Positions 51,190 to 62,291 of a stretch of DNA of 64,000 bases are shown one piece after another (within the stretch, counting starts at the first letter, position 1; every line of letters starts with the position of its first letter). The notes beneath the pieces were generated by a model. That model searched no databases and had not been told where the DNA came from. It was given only the letters and a program-made list of their open reading frames with translations. Made by a program: the position numbers and the translations under genes. This DNA is from Diplonema papillatum (Eukaryota > Euglenozoa > Diplonemea > Diplonemida > Diplonemidae), in the NCBI GenBank assembly GCA_030068145.1, contig JAPJBO010000074.1:1-64000 (forward strand). The letters are read 5' to 3'.

Positions 51190-51312
51190 CACATTCTCGC
51201 ATTTCACTCGTATCATTCTCGCATGCGAGAATATGCGAGAATTTCATGCGAGAATGCGAGAATCATTCTCGCATACGAGTCGGATCGGATGCATGCCTAG
51301 GGGGGGGGGGGG
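51190..51312. repeat. ATTCTCGC hairpin array, copy 2 (inverted)
   Basis: ATTCTCGCATGCGAGAAT palindromes, then CGAGTCGGATCGGATGCATG (complement of the copy 1 flank) and a G13 run. Confidence 0.8.
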
Positions 51313-53298
51313 TCGAATTATAACAGTTATTTAACACACGTCTGGTTGTCTAAAAACACTACCACTATTCGATCCTGCTACTGTCCGGCTACCCGGAACT
51401 TTTTTTAGTATTCGACAACTCGAATAATGACACAGATGTTATTATTCGACCCTCCCTTTTCTCCTGTTTTTGTAATCTGTGTACTGCAGTGCGGTGCTTT
51501 ACATTTTTTTATCGACGTACGCGCCGAAGGCGCGGAGGAAAACTCACCACTCACCCTGGATAGCCATTGGATAACCATGGGATGACGCCCGGATAATTGG
51601 AACTATCACCACTAAACTATGTTCGCGGAAACACCGGGAAAATTGGGGCGGATGATAGGTCCACCCTATAACACACGGTGAGGTCAAGCCTCAGAAGCTG
51701 CAGTTAAAGAGGGCATGCCCGAGTTGCACCCAAAAAACACATGAAAGTCGAGAATGCATAATCTCGGAGGAAAGAGTTCTACAGTCAGGAACTTAACGCG
51801 ACATCGCATTCCAAACGTGACGTGTTACTGCGCATTGTGCAGCGTGTTCGAAGAGACGGTGGTAACGAAGTGTTTTCTCCGTCCAACAGTCCTATTCGAC
51901 GAACTCCGTGCGACAAGCGTTATATGTACCTACCGGATTCCGTGGCCCCCAGGAAGTGTGCCGAGTTACCCGACGAGCCAAAATGCGAGATAGCAGACGA
52001 AATGCCTCCTCCTGAGGCGCATTGCCAGAAACGCGCTTCAATTCATACATGACGGGTGCCTATGGCAAGAACAGAGATATCCCCACACACATGCTTGCAA
52101 CTTGGTGCGCGGAGAACGTGTGTCCACTTCGTTATCTCAGTTACACTGTGGGAATCGGACATCAAACCCAGAGCAGGGCAACCCAGCCAGTAAACCAGGA
52201 GGAGGGTGGTGTGGGCTACTCGAGAACCAAAATACCCACCCTCCCTTCCCCCCGTGACCTCGACCTTTTAGGCCGAGGCAAATACCCCAAGGCTCCTGCA
52301 AGTTTTTCCCTCGCTCCCTCTCTCTTTCTCTTGCTCATTATTGTGATTCCCAAACGATCTGACATGAAGCGCATTGTTCTCCATTGTTTCCCCCTTTTTA
52401 TCCCTGCTCGTAACTGCCGATGAAAGATTCCCAGAAGAATTGCACTCGTTCCGTGACAAGCAGATTGTCTGACTTGAGTTTTTGACTTCTAGCAAAAGAA
52501 GTAGCGCACCTCGGACCCAGTCGATTCCTGACGTTCCCAGCTGAGCAAAAGGTTCCGCTAGACTCGCGTGGCTAGACTCGCGTGGCCGTCTCGTCCCCGC
52601 AGGAACCCCTTCGTCACCAGCACCTTAAGTGCCGGAATAGTTAATGCTTGGCTTTCCTACGTTTGATTTGCATCATCGAGGGGTCCAAGAGGAGAACACT
52701 ACTCCTTCTCTTTAGACCGATTTCGACTTCAACCCCAAGCTCCAGCGCCCTGATGGAAAGTATCATCCAGAATCAAAATATTCGTTTTTGTCAAATCCCG
52801 GAGGGGGTTGCCTCCCCCCAAGCTCATCCCCGTTAAGAAAACGTGTGTTTTCCTTTCAGTTCCCTTTCTTCTTCTTCATGGCGCCGGCGTGGCGTCGCGC
52901 TGGTGTGTGTTGCTAAGTGTCACTTGCGCTCGCGTTGTCGCGTCGGCTTGCGTTGTGACGTCGCTCACAACAGGCGGGACTACCGGATGCATAATTTTAC
53001 TCTTTCAGGAACACGAAGACGAAGGTTTGTAGCGACAATTTTGTCGAGAAGACTCTTGCTTCTGCCAGCATAAATTCGCGTCCCGAAGGTCCACAGAACC
53101 TCGGTTCGATGTAACATTCACAGCGAAACTCGTCTGGAATGACACTTGGCGTCGGCTTTTCAGGCGCGTAGTGTAGCCCAAGCTTTTAATCGCCACGACG
53201 CGGGCCCTCTAGACGCATTGCCTTCGCGTCTGTCCGCACACAGAGGCGTCTCGTCGCTACAAACTATCGGCGGATCACCCATGTGTGACCGGTGGCTC
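51313..53298. other. Unassigned 2-kb stretch
   Basis: 51680-51735 resembles 49998-50055 (ACACGGTGAGGTC ... CTCAGAARCTGC). A 15-bp tandem CTAGACTCGCGTGG lies at 52559-52586. No gene recognised. Confidence 0.4.
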
Positions 53299-56200
53299 TT
53301 ACTTATTGTCGAAGCCGTGAACGACAGCCAGCTTCCGGCGTGGGCGCGAAGTTATCAAAGTGCTTTGGCTTGATAATAAGTCTGCCCCAGAGCCACTGCG
53401 AGACTTTTTGACCGGCGACGAAAGCAACTCTTGCAACGATAGGCATGATCTACTCGAAAGGCGACCACTCGAAAGTGCGACGCGAGACGGATTACCAACC
53501 ACCGAGACCTCCGGGGCGGCGAGCGAAGAAATGCGCCTCATCCCAGATTCTTCGAACACTTCGGTACTTGTCCTCCTTCGTGCCTTCGGGGTACCAGCTG
53601 ACAGGCTTGGTTTCCGCGAAGATGGTGCGACATCTCCGAGCGAGAAGATCTCTTCGAAGTTCTGCACAAACGCCGGCGAGGACGACCTACTCGAGCCAGT
53701 CGCTTTTCGGTGGTCACTTGGACGTCGGAAGGATCTGCTGACGCTGGGAAGAGCAGCGCGCTTACTGCGACTGATGGGGAAGTGTTCCACGGTTCTACCT
53801 GCGCTTCTGCTCCGAGGACTTGACGTTGGTGAAGCCTGCACGTCGTCGATCGGGCTGAAGGCGGCCCTGCTGGGCGGAAGAGACACCTGCGATCGGGAAC
53901 GGGCAGTCACATGTTCGGACACGGTCCCATCTTCGGATTCCCACAACGAGAGCTCTTGGGCATCAACTCCGCCTAACTCCACGCCTTCGTGGTTGTCGAG
54001 CTTCCCCGCGTCCTTTCGCCGGCCGATCCGCAGGTCCACAAAGTACAGCGTGATGTCGTACAGTCCTTTGATCAGGGTCAAGAGCGCGGAGAGCAAAAGC
54101 AAGACTGCAGAGGTTGTGGTGAGCGCTTCGACGAGCCATGCTGGCTTCCCACGGATTGCAATCGATACTGACATGAGGATGATCGCGAGCATCACCGTCC
54201 CACTCATGAGAACCGCGACCCAAAAGTCTAACGGGGCGTTGTGCGGGCGGTAGTGAACGATGCTGCCAAAGTACCCTGAGACCACCGCCGTCAGCAGCAG
54301 GTTGCGGCCCATGCAAGGAGCAAACTCAACCGGCCTCCACACCGACAGCAGCGAAATGCACAGAATTTGCACAATCTCAACCAGTGAAAACCAGTGAAAC
54401 CCCTGCCGATAGTCTTCGAAGAACATCCCCCACTGCTCCACCCAGAACGGCGGTGAGTTGCTGTCGCGGACCCACACGCGGCTCCCGAAAGCAAAAACGT
54501 ATGCAGACTTCGCCCAAGACGACGAAAAGACGTCGGGCGACTCGTAGTGATCCGGTGAGTTTGAAGACGTATCTTTTCCGCACAGAAACGTCGACCCTGT
54601 ATCGTGGTGGAGTGCCAGCTTCGGGTCGGGAACGGTAGCGGCTTTGAAACACGACTGTGCAAACAGGCTGTTCCAAAGGATCAGCGGGAACAGGATGCAA
54701 AGAACCACACCAACGGCTCCAACAATACTGGGCAGCGTACCCGCACTGTGAGGGTGAAGGGCCAAATTGAACGAGGAGAGCGCGGTGCCGGTCAGAAGCC
54801 ACATGAGCGGGATCGCTATGAGACCGGGAGCACGTGCGAAGAAAACGGCTGTCCCCCACGGGATCGACCAGATGCTCATCATGGCCCGGGCTACCAGGTA
54901 TTGGGCTGCGAAGAACCCTATGCACAGGCACGTGTTTCCGACGATGGCGCCTACAAAGTATTTCTTCTTGTGGTTGCCGATGGAGAAAGCAAGAGGGTGG
55001 AACTCCCAGTCCAGAGGCTCGTCTTCGAGGTCGACGTCTTCCACCTTGCACTCGAAATTGATCAGCACTGCAATTTTTGCGGAGCCGATGCTAACAACAG
55101 CGCCGATTTTCGCCACCGTCTCGATCGTTCTCTTCATTCTGCCTGGCACCGAAGATCCAACAACAGCCTGCAGGCCACCCTTGTCTGTGCTAGGCTCCGT
55201 TCCATTGGTGGATGACGGGCTATCGGTAGGAGCGCTTCCTACGGGAATCGCAGACTCGACTGGTGAATCCGAAGGGGGACCAGTTGGTGTAGTGGGGTCA
55301 AACGTCTGCACCGCTGCTGGTACTAAACTTGCTGGTGCCTCAGTGGGTGGTGCTTCGGTTGCCGGTGCTTGAGTTGCTGGTGCGTGGGTTGGTGTTTGGG
55401 TTGCTGGTGATGGAGTAGATGGTGACTGGGTTGCTGGTGATTGGGTTGCTGGTGATTGGGTTGCTGGTGATTGTGTTGCTGGTGACTGTGTTGCTGGTGA
55501 CTGTGTTGCTGGTGACTGGGTTGCTGGTGATGAAGCAGCTGGTGATTGGGTTGCTGGTGATTGGGTTGCTGGTGGTTGGGTTGCTGTAGCTGGTGACTGG
55601 GTTGCTGGTGATTGGGTTGCTGGTGATTGGGTTGCTGGTGATTGGGTTGCTGGTGATGGAGTAGCTGGTGACTGGGTTGCTGGTGATTGGGTTGCTGGTG
55701 ATTGGGTTGCTGGTGATTGGGTTGCTAGTGGAGTAGCTGGTGACTGGGTTGCTGGTTGGAAAACTGGTGCTTGCGTTGCTGGCGCTGCCGGTGATTCAGT
55801 AACTGGTGTTTCGGTTGCTGGTTGAGTAGTACGTGAAAGAGTAGCTGGTACTTTCGTTGCTGGCGCTTGGGTTGATGATCGGGTTGATGGTGGTTGACTA
55901 GCTGGTGATTGGGTTGTTGGTGAATGGGTAGCTGGCGATTGGGTAGTAGGTGACCGAGTAGCTGTCTGAGTTGCTGGTAATTGGGTTGCTGGCGATTGGT
56001 TTGTTGGTGTTCGAGTTGCTGGTGAACGGGTTGCTAGTGATTGAGTTCCCGGTGATTGGGTTGCTGGCGATTGAGTTGCGATGCATTCAAAACTCGCTAT
56101 GTCGGCAACGCACACGAGCCCAGCACCGCAGTTAACGCCCGCACAATTGTCATACCACGTGGAGAGGATGCTGCACGGCGCTCCGTTGCAGCAACGGCCG

Positions 56201-56481
56201 ATCTCCGGTTGGGCGCACAACCGCAGTCCGAGCTGGAGACAACCGACGGCTGCCTCGTTAAACGAGACGCCCTGGCCCGAGCATGCAGTATGGTGGCACC
56301 CGGATGCATCACAGCAAACATAAGAATTCACATCCAGAGGCGGTTGGGATGCTTGGACCACACCACAAATACTCCCATAAAACCGAAGGTCAGAAGTCGC
56401 CAACGCAACGAGGGGAGCACTCGCCTGAGTCCTCAATGCAACCCCTACAACACCTGCTACGACGAGCCACGGTCGGAGCAT
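53299..56481 (-). CDS. Large surface protein: Cys-rich ectodomain, T-Q-S-P-A stalk, multi-pass membrane domain
   Basis: 1060 residues from ATG 56481. Signal peptide MLRPWLVVAGVVGVALRTQA. A Cys-rich ectodomain (about 35-140, ~14 Cys including VCCDASGCHHTAC, GRCCNGAPC, VNCGAGLVCV) ends in an EGF-like CxxGLVCVxxxxxxxC pattern. A stalk of ~45 repeats of ATQSP (about 140-390) is probably heavily O-glycosylated. After a hydrophobic segment near 460 come seven predicted TM helices (about 500-850): KYFVGAIVGNTCLCIGFFAA, PGLIAIPLMWLLTG, VGAVGVVLCILFPLILW, VEIVQILCISLLSVW, LLLTAVVSGYFGSIV, VAVLMSGTVMLAIILMSVSI and ALTTTSAVLLLLSALLTL. A Ser/Arg-rich cytoplasmic tail follows. Family not recognised; a receptor- or channel-like role is inference. 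Paralogue at 62292-64000. Confidence 0.8.
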   Translation of the reverse strand: MLRPWLVVAGVVGVALRTQASAPLVALATSDLRFYGSICGVVQASQPPLDVNSYVCCDASGCHHTACSGQGVSFNEAAVGCLQLGLRLCAQPEIGRCCNGAPCSILSTWYDNCAGVNCGAGLVCVADIASFECIATQSPATQSPGTQSLATRSPATRTPTNQSPATQLPATQTATRSPTTQSPATHSPTTQSPASQPPSTRSSTQAPATKVPATLSRTTQPATETPVTESPAAPATQAPVFQPATQSPATPLATQSPATQSPATQSPATQSPATPSPATQSPATQSPATQSPATQSPATATQPPATQSPATQSPAASSPATQSPATQSPATQSPATQSPATQSPATQSPATQSPSTPSPATQTPTHAPATQAPATEAPPTEAPASLVPAAVQTFDPTTPTGPPSDSPVESAIPVGSAPTDSPSSTNGTEPSTDKGGLQAVVGSSVPGRMKRTIETVAKIGAVVSIGSAKIAVLINFECKVEDVDLEDEPLDWEFHPLAFSIGNHKKKYFVGAIVGNTCLCIGFFAAQYLVARAMMSIWSIPWGTAVFFARAPGLIAIPLMWLLTGTALSSFNLALHPHSAGTLPSIVGAVGVVLCILFPLILWNSLFAQSCFKAATVPDPKLALHHDTGSTFLCGKDTSSNSPDHYESPDVFSSSWAKSAYVFAFGSRVWVRDSNSPPFWVEQWGMFFEDYRQGFHWFSLVEIVQILCISLLSVWRPVEFAPCMGRNLLLTAVVSGYFGSIVHYRPHNAPLDFWVAVLMSGTVMLAIILMSVSIAIRGKPAWLVEALTTTSAVLLLLSALLTLIKGLYDITLYFVDLRIGRRKDAGKLDNHEGVELGGVDAQELSLWESEDGTVSEHVTARSRSQVSLPPSRAAFSPIDDVQASPTSSPRSRSAGRTVEHFPISRSKRAALPSVSRSFRRPSDHRKATGSSRSSSPAFVQNFEEIFSLGDVAPSSRKPSLSAGTPKARRRTSTEVFEESGMRRISSLAAPEVSVVGNPSRVALSSGRLSSRSCLSLQELLSSPVKKSRSGSGADLLSSQSTLITSRPRRKLAVVHGFDNK
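55330..56085 (-). repeat. 15-bp coding repeat (ATQSP) in the surface protein stalk
   Basis: Tandem GTTGCTGGTGATTGG units (plus strand) with single-base variants; about 45-50 units, all multiples of 3. Confidence 0.9.
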
Positions 56482-56489
56482 CTTGATGC

Positions 56490-59400
56490 TTCACGGCTTA
56501 TTTTTTGTTCTAGTGTGAAGTCCGTTGGTCTGAGGAATTCTATGCGTCGCTTCCCCTACGAAGGTGGTTCCTTTTTTCGTTTTGCACGGGTGTCTTTCAG
56601 CCCGAAGCTTGGGTGTGAGGCAGCGGGGGATTCTCCAGCAAAAGGAGGAGGTGTTTGAATAATCGACTGCGATTTTACCAAGTTAGAGCACACACCTCAC
56701 GTCCACTTGCGGACAGCGCTTTCCTTGTTCTCGATTTTCCTCCTTCGCGACACGTTTGTATGTGCCGGGAAGGATTGGCCCAGTAGTGAGTGAATGATAG
56801 TCTAGGTAAGCTTTTCCCAAAACATGCTGTCAGCGCTCCTTTTCGTTCTTACACCAGAAACAATGCAGGGTCTCTTTTGTTGAACGCTTACGCCCGCCGC
56901 GATATTACTGTATCTGGGCTATAACACATTTTCCTTCTTTGAGATTTCGCAACTGGCACCCCAAGTATTTTCTACGCAGGTGTTTATACAAAAGAACAAG
57001 AAAAGCGGTAAACGAATGAATAAACCTTTCCCTTTGAAACTTGCAGCAGTGCGGGGGCATCTGCCATCAAGCGGTCAGAACGGATGCTTCGCCTTTTCCT
57101 TTTTTCCTGACAAAAGACGAGTGGGGCAAAAGAAGAGGACAGCCACAGAATGTATGAGCCGGTGCACCACTAGGTAGAATGCAAAATATCTGTTGCCAAA
57201 TAGGGGTGGACTGGCTCAATGTATGTTCGAAGAGGTCCGGGTTTTGATTGCACGCACGAGCGGTGTGTACTTGCTTTCTGCCGACGGTTGCTTTGCTTTT
57301 CGGCCTTTTGCATCGAAGGGCGACACTCAAGAAAATCTCTTACAGAATGAGGCCCTCGGGTCGTTACACCGCCGACGACCACCTTTTCAGTAAAGAACGT
57401 GAAAACGCACGTCCGAGTAGCAGCGCATGGCGAACGATACCAACCAGTGGCACACTCGTTCTGATGCCAAGTACAAGCAGAAGCTATGAGGCGACACACT
57501 CAGATCGGTGGCTACCCTCTTCGAACGCAGCGAGTTGCACGCACTCAGAACGTATGCCAAGTTGCGCCGAGCTTCGCTCAGCCTTCATCGTGGGCAGCCA
57601 AAGCAGTCGTAAGAAAGGTGGGGGGAAAGTAAGGAAAGATGGGTCATCCCACGTGGTGGAGTACCCGATATGCCGTGCACCATGACAGGAATGACATGGT
57701 ACGTACAGTGGTGGATGTGGGCGGTATTGCAGAATCAGTATAGTTCGTCCGTGGCAAACGTAGGAAAATTGCACAACAAAAGCTTGCGTGTGCAAAACCC
57801 ATTGCCCAGCATGAATCCAGGAAGATGATTGGCGGCGCGAGCTATACTGATACAAAACGATTTGGCTAATTTGTCTCGTAACGTGGTTGCAACAAGAGAG
57901 GGAGAAAGAGACGAGTAGATTGCGGGACCAGCTCTCCGGAGAGTTTCTGGGTCGCCACAGACATGTCATACGATGAGAAAAGTGCGTTCATTTGACCGCA
58001 CGCGACAGGTACAATCTGATGACATGAATCCTCGCCGAGAACTCGGTTCGGCTTCAAAGGCAAAACATTAGGCGCAATGCTTGTGCCCGAGCCCGGGGCA
58101 GCGGGGATGCCAATTTCTTTAGACATCATGAGTACCCACTTGTCCGAGGCGTATTGACCTGGACCTCGATAACAGAAAGCGTGGTGCCATCATCTCTCTC
58201 CGGTGGCGGGATATCTATTTATTTCGCGTACCTGCCGCGCGGCTCAAACATTCCAGCGATCCCTATGACGTGGTAGCCGGGTCTTCATCAGTCATGTTGA
58301 CTGGGATTTTGTTCCGCGCCGCATATAAGTCAGGTGGAACAAGTAGAGCTGTTGAACCGACGCCGCCTTTCATACAAGAACCCTTCCCTCGAAAGATTCA
58401 GAATTGAAGCCTCGCGAAACACATACCAAATTGCGTCGCGAAAGCTAAGCTTTCCATAGCTGGCCCGGTTTTGGTCACGACTAGCGAATTGACCGGTCCC
58501 AGAAACCGGTCTCAGACTGGGGAGCTTTCGCCGGTCAGGACTGCCGGTGTTGGACCTGATCTGGTTCAATGCAGAACTTGCAGCTTGCTGCCTGAATGGA
58601 AGGCCGGTCTAGGTCCCTACGTAAAGCACCTTCGATTCTGAAAGAACAGGGCCGTGTACACGCGCCGGTTCGAGTGTCGCACCAACGAGCAACATCGCTC
58701 GTTCCGAGCTGATCTTGAATGTCGGAATACACACCATAACCAGGATCTCTGGTTGCGGGTGCTCTGAAATGAGGACTGTGTCTGCGACCGAATGGTCATG
58801 CATCGGAGCTTCCAGCAGATTTGGGCGGAGAGGTGTTGGTGATTGTCGCAACACTCATGCACGCGCACCGGAGGGGAGTATTGCGTAGTGCTGCGTTTGG
58901 ATTGACTTGAGTCTTCGGCCGGGCTGGAGTTTCGGACTTTTGTCGAACACTGCGAACGTGTACGTTGTGCATGAAATCACAAGCAAGCCTTAGCAACAAC
59001 ACTGCCACTAAAGGCAGTCCGAGAGAGAGAGTTCCGCGTGTTTTTAGAGTTAAAGTTCGCTTGAAAAAATCCGGGGGTTTAGGGTCTCCGTGTGACCATT
59101 GATGAATGGGTTCTCTTAGAGCAAAGCTCAACATCGCATCCAAAGTAACGACTGTACAGAGGCTGCTGACGTGAAACCCAGCAAAAAGTCGGGCCATGTG
59201 GTGTGTCTAACACGAGCTGACACAGGCCTTCGACCCCACACCTCTAAAACACGTGATCAAACCGGGCTCAGACCCTGCAGCATCTTCGGATAGCAAACAA
59301 ATTGACTATCAAAATCGGCCTCTTCTCGTGCGCTATTCATTCATCCAAAATGGTCAGAAGATACCAGTTTTGTTAGACCTAAAAGGTGTGCAGAAGCAAG

Positions 59401-59618
59401 GAACGTCCAAGCAAGGGCTGCCCCAAGCTCAGCACAGGTCGCAATGACGAAACACGCGCGCATTTTATTTTCCATTGTCAAAGAGAGGGCACGCACTTTT
59501 TTTTCCCCGACGACGGCAAGTGGCAGCCTAGACCCATCCGACGGCAGTTGATTTCTTCAGGCAGGTTTACTCTACCAGCGGAAGTTGTTTGGGCCTGATT
59601 CACACAGTGCGGACGAAT
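56490..59618. other. Unassigned 3.1-kb stretch
   Basis: A diverged 208-bp repeat (56855-56988, AACGCTTACGCCCGCC ... TTTCGCAACTGGCA). A solo B-like relic of element 3 (57893-57957). One copy of the dispersed motif (59041-59120). Minus-strand frames here have no recognisable domain. Confidence 0.45.
57893..57957. repeat. Solo B-type terminal repeat related to element 3
   Basis: AGAGACGAGTAGATTGCGGG and CTCTCCGGAGAGTTTCTGGG compare with AGAGACGAGTTAGAGTGCAG and CTCTCCGGGGAGTATCCGG at 18098-18140, again beside a GA-rich stretch. Confidence 0.6.
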
Positions 59619-61054
59619 GGCGGTCCTGCATCCGTAATAGAAGTAGTCCTCAAGTGATCGCACCAGTTGCGGTCCCGCATCCGTAATAGAAGTAGTCCCC
59701 AAGTGATCGCACCAGTTGCGGTCCTGCATCCGTAATAGAAGTGGTCCCCAAGTGATTGCACCAGTTGCGGTCCTGCATCCGTAATAGAAGTAGTCCCCAA
59801 GTGATCGCACCAGTTGCGGTCCTGCATCCGTAATAGAAGTAGTCCTCAAGTGATCGCACCAGTTGCGGTCCTGCATCCGTAATAGAAGTGGTCCCCAAGT
59901 GATTGCACCAGTTGCGGTCCTGCATCCGTAATAGAAGTAGTCCCCAAGTGATCGCACCAGTTGCGGTCCTGCATCCGTAATAGAAGTGGTCCCCAAGTGA
60001 TCGCACCAGTTGCGGTCCTGCATCCGTAATAGAAGTAGTCCCCAAGTGATCGCACCAGTTGCGGTCCTGCATCCGTAATAGAAGTAGTCCCCAAGTGATC
60101 GCACCAGTTGCGGTCCTGCATCCGTAATAGAAGTAGTCCTCAAGTGATCGCACCAGTTGCGGTCCTGCATCCGTAATAGAAGTGGTCCCCAAGTGATTGC
60201 ACCAGTTGCGGTCCTGCATCCGTAATAGAAGTAGTCCCCAAGTGATCGCACCAGTTGCGGTCCTGCATCCGTAATAGAAGTAGTCCCCAAGTGATCGCAC
60301 CAGTTGCGGTCCTGCATCCGTAATAGAAGTAGTCCCCAAGTGATCGCACCAGTTGCGGTCCTGCATCCGTAATAGAAGTAGTCCCCAAGTGATCGCACCA
60401 GTTGCGGTCCTGCATCCGTAATAGAAGTAGTCCTCAAGTGATCGCACCAGTTGCGGTCCTGCATCCGTAATAGAAGTGGTCCCCAAGTGATTGCACCAGT
60501 TGCGGTCCTGCATCCGTAATAGAAGTAGTCCCCAAGTGATCGCACCAGTTGCGGTCCTGCATCCGTAATAGAAGTAGTCCCCAAGTGATCGCACCAGTTG
60601 CGGTCCTGCATCCGTAATAGAAGTAGTCCTCAAGTGATCGCACCAGTTGCGGTCCTGCATCCGTAATAGAAGTGGTCCCCAAGTGATTGCACCAGTTGCG
60701 GTCCTGCATCCGTAATAGAAGTAGTCCCCAAGTGATCGCACCAGTTGCGGTCCTGCATCCGTAATAGAAGTAGTCCCCAAGTGATCGCACCAGTTGCGGT
60801 CCTGCATCCGTAATAGAAGTAGTCCTCAAGTGATCGCACCAGTTGCGGTCCTGCATCCGTAATAGAAGTGGTCCCCAAGTGATCGCACCAGTTGCGGTCC
60901 TGCATCCGTAATAGAAGTAGTCCCCAAGTGATCGCACCAGTTGCGGTCCTGCATCCGTAATAGAAGTGGTCCCCAAGTGATCGCACCAGTTGCGGTCCTG
61001 CATCCGTAATAGAAGTAGTCCCCAAGTGATTGCACCAATGGCGGTCCTGCATCC
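59619..61054. repeat. 49-bp satellite, about 29 units, open in all minus-strand frames
   Basis: Unit contains GGTCCTGCATCCGTAATAG, then AAGTAGTCCCCAAGTGATCG and CACCAGTTGC. Variants GTGGTCC with GATTGC recur at 59741, 59888, 60182, 60476 and 60672 (3, 6, 6 and 4 units apart), indicating a 294-bp higher-order period. No stop codon occurs in any minus-strand frame. Confidence 0.95.
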
Positions 61055-62059
61055 TATGTCAGCAGCACCTAGGGGTCGAGCTGAGTATTGAGCATCCCCA
61101 AGGTGGACAAGCATCAGGGTCGCGATAATCTGCGAAGTACGCGAACCCCCGGTATAAGAATGCCGAACCGGGTGCAACCTGGGGCGCCCAGGACCATTTC
61201 TGGGGGTGTCCCAGGTTTTACCCGGTAATCCAATTATGGCATGCAAGTATCCGACGCGCCCGAAGGCTGTTCGGCTACCTTTCGACCGTTTCTGTGTCGG
61301 TAGTTTGAAGTCTTCGTTTGACTTTAGGCGGGAGGGGGTTTTACTCCTTTGTTTGAAAACGATTGGGGATGTCTTTTTTCCTTACGCCGGCGAGTGTCAG
61401 ACTAGCCATCCGAAGGCAGTTGATTTCTTTTTGCAGGTTTCCTCCACCGGTTCTTTTTTTTTTTTGAAACGAGGCCTGTCGCTAATCGTTTTCGGGGGGG
61501 AACGCTTAGGCAGGATACTGCTTCTCATGCATGTTTGATGCTGGCTTCAAGTCTTCTTCGGAAAAAGTGTAAAATAGAAAAGGGAACGGGGAAAGGGTCG
61601 CAGGGAGTGTCGCAGGGGTGTAAGACTCCGCAGGTAGGGTATGAAACCTTGAGGAACTAGGCCTCCATGCGTTTTCACCTGTGTGCACCTCGTTCTTCGT
61701 CTCGGATTTCGCTTGTGAACGCAGACCAATCGAATGTGACGGGGGGCTCGGCATCCCGCGCCTGTCGCTTTCTATCGTTCCAGGGGGGTGGCCAGTTCTG
61801 GCGGAGTGCATACGGTACTGTGGTCGCTGTGTCATCGACCTGCTGCAAAAGCTGTGTCCGATGAGCAGGACGGTCACTTTACTACACTTCGCGTTTATTG
61901 TGGAAGTCGTCGTTCCCTGCAATCCAACTGTCCCTCCCCATATTCAATTAAACTCTCTTTTTCCCCCGACTGCCTCCATGCACGGAAACCTCGATTTAGC
62001 AACGGGTCGTGTACAAGACACAGCCCCTGGAAACTCCATTTTGCCAAGTGCAGACTGAA
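61055..62059. other. Unassigned 1-kb stretch
   Basis: A GCATGTTTGATGCTGG motif (61529) is shared with the Y repeat at 32540. No gene seen. Confidence 0.4.
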
Positions 62060-62188
62060 GAACCGCGAGGTGTTGAGAAACTACACGAAGACCGCAATTT
62101 TCGGGCACGTTAGACCCCGAAAATGTCAGGTTGGCTAGAATAGAGGCTATCCATTGCATATGCATAGGACCTCTAGTCTCGAAAGATG
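62060..62188. repeat. Dispersed repeat, partner of 28830-29115 without the SINE-like insertion
   Basis: Reverse complement of the two flanks at 28830-28892 and 29073-29115. The insertion point is near 62113. Confidence 0.7.
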
Positions 62189-62291
62189 GGTAACGCCTTC
62201 TCCCTCGTTCCGACCCGTTCCACGAAGGATGCCAGTACCATTCTTCTAAGACTTCACCGCGGCAGCATGAGGCTCTTCAAGAGGCTGTCGG

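Noticed and set aside
59478-61246. Long minus-strand repeat proteins of 270-385 residues in the 49-bp satellite
   Set aside because: All three frames are open because the unit lacks stops; there is no start context or flanking domain. Reported as a satellite with a note instead of genes.
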